Shown here: positions 7,441 to 12,212 of the stretch, piece by piece
How positions within the stretch are numbered: position 1 is the stretch's first letter
Layout of the letters: each line of letters begins with the position of its first letter
Origin: Coraliomargarita sp. CAG:312
GTDB lineage: Bacteria > Verrucomicrobiota > Verrucomicrobiia > Opitutales > Intestinicryptomonadaceae
Assembly: GCA_000438015.1 (NCBI GenBank)
Contig: FR901638.1
Span: 79,722 to 91,933 of the forward strand
Length of the DNA stretch: 12,212 nt
Direction of reading: 5' to 3'
Made by a program: the position numbers and the translations under genes
The notes under the pieces: model-generated
Databases searched by the model: none
Seen by the model: the letters and a program-made list of their open reading frames with translations, nothing else
What the model was told of the DNA's origin: nothing

Positions 7441-7468
7441 ATTAAACGCCGCCATGCATGTTTTGCAA
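7441..7468 (-). promoter_or_regulatory. Candidate promoter for the lipoprotein-dehydratase-permease genes
   Basis: On the minus strand, TTGCAA (7468-7463) and TTTAAT (7446-7441; 5 of 6 matches to the -10 consensus) are separated by 16 bases in the 65-base gap after the ABC-F stop. The transcription start would be near 7434, about 20 bases before the lipoprotein ATG. If active, it would let the envelope genes be expressed separately from the ABC-F gene. The -35 hexamer is the same as in the candidate ABC-F promoter. Confidence 0.3.
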
Positions 7469-7480
7469 GATTTTATCATG

Positions 7481-9436
7481 CTATATGCCGTCGGTTTTTT
7501 CCTGTTCAAGCATCGCCATTTCAAGTTCGGAGGCGCATTTTTCCCAGTCGGCGTACAGCGAGTCTATTTTCGACTTCAAGGCGTTGTAGTGTTCCGTTGT
7601 GGAAGCGCATTGCGCGCCTTTTTTAAAAAAATCAGGCGAGGACATTTCAAGCTCTACTTTAGCCAAATCGCTCTCGGCAAGCGATATTTTAGATTCAATG
7701 CCAGCTATTTCGCGTTTTATCTTCGATATCTCGGCGCGCTTTTGCGCTGCAATAATCCTCCTCATTTTTTGGTCGGAAACCTTCTTTTCCCCGGAAGCCC
7801 GAGACGGAGAGCGCAAGGCTATCTTTCCTTCGGATTTCAAACGCCCGACATAATCGCTTAAATTTCCGGGGAAAATTCTCAATCCGCTTGGGCTAAGTTC
7901 CATAACCTTTCCTACAACCGGATCTAGGAAGTCCCTATCGTGGCTGACAATGAGGGCCGTCCCAGAATAAGCCGACAATGCCTTCTGCAACACGGACTTT
8001 GAATTCATATCGAGATGGTTCGTAGGCTCGTCCAGAATTAAAAAGTTAAAATCTTTTAAAAGCATTTTCGCAAGCGCCAACCTATTTTTCTCGCCGCCGG
8101 AAAGAACGGACACGCGCTTAAATACATCGTCGCCCTTAAAAAGAAATGCGCCAAGCAGGCCACGAACCTCTGATTTGCGCTCAAGCGGAGCGGCATTTAG
8201 TGCTTCAGTCAAAACGTCGTTTGAACGGTCCAGCTCGTCTGACTGGTGCTGGGCAAAATACGACATGCCTACATTCAATCCTAATGAAACCGTTCCGGAA
8301 TCCGCGGGCAGCTCACCTGCTATTATTTTAGCCAGAGTACTTTTCCCGGCGCCGTTTACACCGACAAGCGCGACTTTCTCTCCGCGTTCAATCCGAAACG
8401 AAATGCCGCCCAACACCTTATGCCCACCGAAAGCCTTGTTCACGCCTGAGACCTCCAACACAACCTGGCCGCAGCGGCGGGGTTCGGGGAAGCGGAAGCT
8501 AATCTTCGATACGTCTTCCTCCTCCACTTCGATGCGCTCTATTTTATCCAGGGCCTTTACCCTGCTTTGCACTTGGGCGGCTTTTGTTGCCTTATACCTA
8601 AATCTCTCTATAAACTTTTCAGTCTTTTCAATTGCCTTTTGCTGGTTTTGGGCGGCGCGCAGCAAATGGGATCTCCTTGCCTGCGAATCTTTCTCGAAAA
8701 AATCGTAATTGCCTGCGTACGAGTCTATGCGTCCTCTGGAAACATGCAGGGTTCTATTAGTAAGAGAATTCAAAAAAGCCCTGTCGTGGCTGACTACTAT
8801 TATGGCGCCCTCATATCCGCAAAGATAGTCCTCCAGCCATGCCACGGACTCTATGTCCAAATGGTTTGTAGGCTCGTCCAACATCAATAGTGAAGGCTCC
8901 TTTAATAAAAGTTTAGCAAGAGCGATTCTCATTTGCCATCCGCCCGAAAACTCAGAACAAGGCCTGCCCATATCCGAAGGCTTGAATCCCAACCCGTGCA
9001 ATACCGTTTCCACGCGCGAGCGCAATTTAGATTCTTCTGCATCTTCAAGCTTGCGCACAACCTCGCCCATCGTAAAAATCGCGTCGGAATATTCAGGAGA
9101 ACCAACCGGAGCGGATCGCAGAATTTCATCGGCCTCATCGCGTTCCCTGCGCAATTCCAAAACATCCGCAAAGGCTGATTCTACTTCGTCGTACAAAGGG
9201 CGGCTTCCGGCTACTATGGCTTCCTGCGGAAGATATCCCACAGTAGCATATCTGGGCTTTATTATGCATCCGGAATCCAATTGTTCCTCTCCGGCTATGA
9301 CGCGCAAAAGAGTCGTTTTCCCGGCGCCGTTGGAGCCGACAAGCCCTATCCTGTCGCCCTTATTGACGACAACCGTGACGGAATCGAAAATTTTTCTGGC
9401 TCCGTACGCCAAAGCAATCTCTTTTAGCTCTATCAT
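7481..9436 (-). CDS. ABC-F family ATPase (Uup/YheS-like)
   Basis: Soluble tandem ABC ATPase of the ABC-F group, whose studied members bind the ribosomal E site and rescue or tune translation, and some of which protect against antibiotics. The protein has 651 residues and no membrane segments. ABC1 has Walker A GSNGAGKT (34-41), signature FSGGWQMR (163-170) and Walker B LLMLDEPTNHLD (183-194). The charged interdomain linker (about 245-315), where ABC-F proteins contact P-site tRNA, contains a Lys/Arg-rich helical stretch. ABC2 has GVNGAGKS (359-366), LSGGEKNR (445-452) and FLILDEPTNHLD (465-476). The C-terminal 100 residues are a charged, probably coiled-coil extension like those of Uup and YheS. 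Both ATP sites look intact. It is the first gene of the minus-strand group and diverges from purU. Which ABC-F subgroup it belongs to is not certain, and there is no specific reason to call it a resistance factor. Confidence 0.93.
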   Translation of the reverse strand: MIELKEIALAYGARKIFDSVTVVVNKGDRIGLVGSNGAGKTTLLRVIAGEEQLDSGCIIKPRYATVGYLPQEAIVAGSRPLYDEVESAFADVLELRRERDEADEILRSAPVGSPEYSDAIFTMGEVVRKLEDAEESKLRSRVETVLHGLGFKPSDMGRPCSEFSGGWQMRIALAKLLLKEPSLLMLDEPTNHLDIESVAWLEDYLCGYEGAIIVVSHDRAFLNSLTNRTLHVSRGRIDSYAGNYDFFEKDSQARRSHLLRAAQNQQKAIEKTEKFIERFRYKATKAAQVQSRVKALDKIERIEVEEEDVSKISFRFPEPRRCGQVVLEVSGVNKAFGGHKVLGGISFRIERGEKVALVGVNGAGKSTLAKIIAGELPADSGTVSLGLNVGMSYFAQHQSDELDRSNDVLTEALNAAPLERKSEVRGLLGAFLFKGDDVFKRVSVLSGGEKNRLALAKMLLKDFNFLILDEPTNHLDMNSKSVLQKALSAYSGTALIVSHDRDFLDPVVGKVMELSPSGLRIFPGNLSDYVGRLKSEGKIALRSPSRASGEKKVSDQKMRRIIAAQKRAEISKIKREIAGIESKISLAESDLAKVELEMSSPDFFKKGAQCASTTEHYNALKSKIDSLYADWEKCASELEMAMLEQEKTDGI

Positions 9437-9458
9437 TTTATTACATTAAAAGCCAGTC

Positions 9459-9487
9459 ATCCTATTTACATTAGCCAGCTCTTGCAA
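9459..9487 (-). promoter_or_regulatory. Candidate promoter for the ABC-F gene
   Basis: On the minus strand, TTGCAA (9487-9482) and TAGGAT (9464-9459) are separated by exactly 17 bases. Each hexamer matches 4 of 6 consensus bases. The start would fall near 9452, leaving a leader of about 16 bases before the ATG at 9436. This is a prediction from spacing and consensus only. Confidence 0.3.
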
Positions 9488-9608
9488 CTTTTTTTTAGGC
9501 CGGCAACCCTCGCCGCACCCGATATTTGCCCAACAAAAAAGATTTCTCAGAAGAAAACCCCAAATAAAATGACTGGAGCAATCCCGGAACTTTAAATTGC
9601 CATAAAGG

Positions 9609-9655
9609 TTTTTTGCGAAGAAAATACTTTTATATCGCGCAAAAAAGAGTATAAA
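9609..9655 (+). promoter_or_regulatory. Candidate purU promoter region with 9-base inverted repeat
   Basis: A TATAAA box (9650-9655, 5 of 6 matches to the -10 consensus) is the best -10 candidate before purU; no good -35 is visible at the right spacing. Immediately upstream is a perfect 9-base inverted repeat, TTTTTTGCG (9609-9617) and CGCAAAAAA (9638-9646), with a 20-base spacer. It could be an operator-like site or a chance product of the A/T runs that are common here. Confidence 0.3.
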
Positions 9656-9675
9656 AGCCGCTTAATAATAATCTC

Positions 9676-9697
9676 AGGCAAACGCTTGCCTCAAGCG
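9676..9697 (+). promoter_or_regulatory. Two overlapping, mutually exclusive hairpins in the purU leader
   Basis: AGGCAA (9676-9681) pairs perfectly with TTGCCT (9686-9691) around a 4-base loop. The same bases allow a second perfect stem, CGCTTG (9683-9688) with CAAGCG (9692-9697), around a 3-base loop. Both cannot form together because they share 9683-9691. They lie 28 bases before the purU ATG and downstream of the -10-like TATAAA, so they would be in the mRNA leader. This geometry is what a structural switch or attenuator would need, but the stems are short and no known riboswitch consensus was recognised. Confidence 0.4.
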
Positions 9698-9724
9698 GCA
9701 GAAATTTACAAAAATAAAATCCAC

Positions 9725-10588
9725 ATGTCAGAGCCACAAAAAGAAGAAAGAATCGTAGCCCTCCTTCACGGCCCCGATCGAGCCGGAATAGTTGCAAGAG
9801 TGTCGGGATGGATTTACGCCCGCGGCGGAAATATTTTGCACGCCGACCAGCATAGAGACCGCCAAGAAGGCATATTCTTTCAGCGCGTTGAGTGGATTCC
9901 GGTAGGAAATGTAGACGAGGAAATCAAGCTATTTGAGGAGTTCGCGCACGCTGATTTGCAAATGGAAACCAAAATGTACCGGTCTTCGAGCAAGCCAAAA
10001 GTAGCTCTGATGGTATCCAACTTTGAGCATTGTTTTAGCGATCTGGTGCTGCGCTGCCGCTCGGGAGAAATCGCATGCGACATATCGTGCGTAATATCAA
10101 ACCACGAAAAGTTGCGCCCCATGAGCGAAATGTTCGGGCTAAAATATTTCTACACTCCCATATCAAAAGAGACGAAGGCCGAAACAGAAAAGCGCCAGCT
10201 GGAAATTATCAGGGAAAGCGGGGCCGAGCTTGTGGTAATGGCGCGCTATATGCAAATATTGAGCGAAAGATTCCTAGATTCAGTGGGAATTCCCGTCATA
10301 AACATACACCATAGTTTTCTGCCTGCTTTTGCCGGCGCAAAGCCCTACCACAAAGCTTACGAGCGCGGTGTAAAACTTATTGGCGCCACAGCCCATTACG
10401 CTACAAAAGACCTCGACGAAGGCCCAATTATCGCCCAGCTAGTCACCAGCGTAAACCACCGCCACAATGTCGAGGACTTAATGCGCAAGGGACGGGAACT
10501 TGAGAGGGAAGCGCTCGCATGCGCAGTAAGATGCCATGTGGAGGGCCGAATCCTCACATACAAGAATAAAACTGTCGTCTTCGACTAG
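9725..10588 (+). CDS. purU: Formyltetrahydrofolate deformylase PurU
   Basis: Cytoplasmic enzyme hydrolysing 10-formyl-tetrahydrofolate to tetrahydrofolate and formate, balancing the one-carbon pool and supplying formate (in E. coli for the PurT step of purine synthesis). The protein has 287 residues, the normal size. An N-terminal ACT regulatory domain (about 8-85) begins with HGPDRAGIVARV and GGNILHADQH. The formyltransferase-fold domain follows (about 90-287), with ARYMQILS (173-180), INIHHSFLPAF (192-202) and LDEGPII (230-236). The catalytic set expected for this fold is present as Asn193, His195 and Asp231. The C-terminal NKTVVF is typical. The frame is open upstream to a TTG at 9686, but the ATG at 9725 was chosen because it places the ACT domain at the usual distance and the TTG lies inside the leader hairpins. 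No Shine-Dalgarno sequence is visible. The Nudix gene follows after 25 bases. Confidence 0.96.
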   Translation: MSEPQKEERIVALLHGPDRAGIVARVSGWIYARGGNILHADQHRDRQEGIFFQRVEWIPVGNVDEEIKLFEEFAHADLQMETKMYRSSSKPKVALMVSNFEHCFSDLVLRCRSGEIACDISCVISNHEKLRPMSEMFGLKYFYTPISKETKAETEKRQLEIIRESGAELVVMARYMQILSERFLDSVGIPVINIHHSFLPAFAGAKPYHKAYERGVKLIGATAHYATKDLDEGPIIAQLVTSVNHRHNVEDLMRKGRELEREALACAVRCHVEGRILTYKNKTVVFD

Positions 10589-10613
10589 CCGCTATTACAC
10601 GCTATCATATTTT

Positions 10614-11135
10614 ATGGACGCTCCCAAAGTTCAAAATCTTCCACAGGAACTAAACTTTAAAATAAGCGTTCTTGTTTTTGTTAGGAACGCCCAAGACAAG
10701 CTGTTGCTAATAGAGCGTCTAAAAGAGCCTAATAAAAATTGTTGGAGCCCCATAGGCGGAAAGCTGGAAATGCGCCTGGGAGAGTCTCCGTTTGAATGCG
10801 CAATCCGCGAAACCCGAGAGGAAATAGGATTGGAAATATCCGAAGGCGACCTCCATCTATTTTCCATGATAAGCGAGAAAGCCTATGAGGGAAGTTGCCA
10901 TTGGCTTATGTTCTTGTTCGACTGCAAGAAACGCATTGACTCTCTTCCCCGAAACATTTCAGAGGGCTCTTTTGCATTTTTTGAATACGGAGAAATAATG
11001 TCAGGGAGAATAAAAATCCCCGAGACAGATCGGACGCTCCTTTGGAATATATGGGAAAAGCACCGCGACGGGATGGTCGTATTGCGCGCGGATTGCGGAA
11101 ACATTTTAACGTCAAAAATAGAACAAGTTATTTAA
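10614..11135 (+). CDS. Nudix hydrolase with a two-residue-longer Nudix loop
   Basis: Protein of 173 residues with one Nudix domain (about 14-150). These Mg-dependent enzymes split nucleoside diphosphates linked to another group. The Nudix box runs from Gly49 to Leu73: Glu57, then Arg65-Glu66 and Glu69-Glu70 with Gly72 (RETREEIG) are all in place, so metal binding should be intact. Between the first Gly and Glu57 there are seven residues (KLEMRLG) instead of the usual five. The substrate cannot be read from the sequence; an oxidised or modified nucleotide is a reasonable guess. The frame is open further upstream to an ATG at 10536, inside purU; the ATG at 10614 was chosen because it starts 25 bases after the purU stop, just before the domain. 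pyrE begins 4 bases after its stop, so the three genes are probably one transcription unit. Confidence 0.88.
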   Translation: MDAPKVQNLPQELNFKISVLVFVRNAQDKLLLIERLKEPNKNCWSPIGGKLEMRLGESPFECAIRETREEIGLEISEGDLHLFSMISEKAYEGSCHWLMFLFDCKKRIDSLPRNISEGSFAFFEYGEIMSGRIKIPETDRTLLWNIWEKHRDGMVVLRADCGNILTSKIEQVI

Positions 11136-11139
11136 ACCA

Positions 11140-11706
11140 ATGAACCAAGATAATAAAATATTGGATATTTTCAGGCAAACCGGCGCCTTAATGGAGGGCC
11201 ATTTCATACTGCGCAGCGGACTCCACAGCGGACACTTTTTTCAATGCGCGCGAGTATGCGAACATATGGACAGGGTGACAGAACTAGTTTCAATGCTGGT
11301 AAAAAAACTCGGCGACATAGACTGCCAAACGGTCATAGCGCCTGCCATGGGCGGCTTGGTTTTAGGGCAGGAAGTCGCAAGGCAGATGGGGAAAAGATTC
11401 ATATTTGCGGAGAAAAAAGACGATAAACTCTGCCTGCGACGCAATTTTCAAATAGCCCAAGGCGAAAAAATATTGATTATAGAAGATGTAATAACTCGAG
11501 GAGGCAGAGTTCAGGAATGCATCGACATAGTTAAAGCCCACGGCGGGAAGCCGGTAGCTGTTGCCGTCTTGGTAGACAGAAGCGAAGGCAAAACAAAATT
11601 CGAGATTCCGCACACAAGCCTCCTTGAATTCTCTTTCCCGACATACGAAGCGGATAAAATTCCGCCTGAGCTCGCAAAAATAGAAGCCGTCCATCCCGGT
11701 TCATAA
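11140..11706 (+). CDS. pyrE: Orotate phosphoribosyltransferase PyrE
   Basis: Enzyme joining orotate to PRPP to give OMP in de novo pyrimidine synthesis; a cytoplasmic dimer in known members. The protein has 188 residues, like the short Thermus-type OPRT. GHFILRSGLHSGHFFQCARV (20-39) is the characteristic N-terminal orotate-side region, FAEKKDDKLCLRR (89-101) the mobile catalytic loop with Lys and Arg residues, and ILIIEDVITRGGRV (111-124) the PRPP-binding motif. In most relatives this last motif reads like EDVVTTGGSV, so Arg120 and Arg123 are unusual where small hydroxyl residues are common. The core acidic pair Glu115-Asp116, Thr119 and Gly121-Gly122 are kept. It starts 4 bases after the Nudix stop and is the last gene of the purU-Nudix-pyrE run. 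Its own stop is followed by 500 bases without a gene. Confidence 0.94.
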   Translation: MNQDNKILDIFRQTGALMEGHFILRSGLHSGHFFQCARVCEHMDRVTELVSMLVKKLGDIDCQTVIAPAMGGLVLGQEVARQMGKRFIFAEKKDDKLCLRRNFQIAQGEKILIIEDVITRGGRVQECIDIVKAHGGKPVAVAVLVDRSEGKTKFEIPHTSLLEFSFPTYEADKIPPELAKIEAVHPGS

Positions 11707-12212
11707 TACGGGTTCATGGTAAATGTTAAACTCGGGTTTCCGGTCGACTCTGCGGCAATCCAGTTTAATATATCCGTAATAATATAAAGAACTTCGAAAA
11801 TTTTGCGCAAAGCAATTCCGTTCTCATGCCGGATAGACTTCGGCTAACTTGGAAACAGAAAGGACGAGGTTTCATTTTCCATAAAACAAACGTTTCCCCA
11901 ATGGAGATTGCCCGTATTCTCGATGGGGTTATCGTTTGATTTTCCTAAAAACAACCCCTTCCGAAATGTCCTGGCCGCCTAAGAATGCGAATCTTCAACG
12001 CCGCCTATAATTCTGAAGTGCCGTGCAAGCGAGGGGAAAGGATATGATTTCCATAAATTGCAGCAAGAAAGCTGTAAAAATGCATTTCGCGTTCTTCTTT
12101 GCCGCGCCTGCGCGTTTGATGATAAGGTTTTTCGCAAAAACATCAAATATTTAAATTTATAAGACCCGCAATACTCAAAAAGTGTAGAGGCTATTATTGC
12201 CGCCTAAAATAG
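11707..12212. other. Intergenic stretch after pyrE without a credible gene
   Basis: These 506 bases to the window edge contain no open frame with a recognisable protein signature on either strand. Visible structure includes a long imperfect hairpin (11883-11943), a small perfect hairpin GTTTTT-CGC-AAAAAC (12127-12141) and three copies of the octamer GCCGCCTA (11974, 12000, 12199). A minus-strand frame entering from 11810 starts with TTG and runs far into pyrE, so it is not called. The stretch may hold decayed sequence, the leader of a gene beyond the edge, or an RNA gene that I cannot recognise. Confidence 0.45.
11883..11943. repeat. Long imperfect inverted repeat (about 60 bases)
   Basis: AAAACAAACG (11883-11892) pairs with CGTTTGATTTT (11933-11943) apart from one extra A. 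After a small internal loop, CCCCA pairs with TGGGG, and GAG with CTC further in, leaving a loop of about 12 bases. The right arm ends in TTTT, so on the plus strand it could act as a terminator for pyrE (about 180 bases downstream of the stop) or be the hairpin of a small RNA. The symmetry of its AT flanks would also suit termination on both strands. Confidence 0.4.

Noticed and set aside
8853..9449. 198-codon open frame on the plus strand opposite the ABC-F gene
   Set aside because: It mirrors the conserved ABC-F coding sequence and would leave no room for the divergent promoter; no domain is visible.
9453..9576. 8-base inverted repeat CCAGTCAT / ATGACTGG 108 bases apart, considered as ends of a small mobile element
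   Set aside because: The match does not extend, there is no target duplication, and the interior shows no element-like content.
10200..10600. Possible second formyltransferase gene (purN or fmt) instead of purU
   Set aside because: The N-terminal ACT domain and the overall length fit PurU, and purN and fmt lack that domain.
11511..11810. 99-codon minus-strand frame overlapping the end of pyrE
   Set aside because: It begins with TTG, two thirds of it is antisense to pyrE, and I recognise no family. A remnant gene in the non-overlapping part cannot be fully excluded.
11974..12206. Three GCCGCCTA copies considered as a CRISPR-like or iteron array
   Set aside because: Spacing is irregular (26 and 199 bases), the repeat is only eight bases, and the same octamer also occurs inside ftsZ.

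Overview
This window looks like chromosomal housekeeping DNA from a diderm bacterium of moderate GC content. The best guess, from overall protein resemblance, is the Verrucomicrobiota (possibly Opitutales). No rRNA or other marker gene is present, so this remains an inference. No tRNA, rRNA, CRISPR array, insertion sequence or phage gene was recognised. Almost none of the start codons has a clear Shine-Dalgarno sequence.

Layout: (1) 1-2198, plus strand: the 3' part of ftsA, joined to an unusual ftsZ by a 4-base ATGA overlap. (2) 2199-2852: a 650-base gap with two small palindromes, one of them terminator-like, and no credible gene. (3) 2853-3839, plus: malate dehydrogenase. (4) 3840-4019: a convergent gap with terminator-like hairpins. 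(5) 4020-9436, minus, read from right to left: an ABC-F ATPase, a 59-residue lipoprotein, a membrane-bound WbpM/PglF-type nucleotide-sugar dehydratase and an AmpG-like MFS permease. (6) 9437-9724: a divergent promoter region with overlapping alternative hairpins in the probable purU leader. (7) 9725-11706, plus: purU, a Nudix hydrolase and pyrE, tightly packed. (8) 11707-12212: 506 bases with no convincing gene but one long imperfect hairpin.

How the genes fit together: ftsA/ftsZ build the division ring. The minus-strand group is envelope-oriented (glycan precursor synthesis, a lipoprotein, a permease of the muropeptide-transporter family), with a translation-associated ATPase upstream. The right-hand plus-strand group handles one-carbon and nucleotide metabolism: PurU releases formate from 10-formyl-THF, PyrE makes OMP, and the Nudix enzyme probably hydrolyses a nucleotide derivative.

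No wholly new system is evident. The strongest item is FtsZ: the fold and the C-terminal partner-binding peptide are kept, but several residues that contact GTP or catalyse its hydrolysis in E. coli FtsZ are changed. Smaller points are a malate dehydrogenase without the usual NAD-selecting acidic residue, a Nudix box with two extra residues, arginines in the PyrE PRPP loop, the small lipoprotein gene and the purU leader hairpins.
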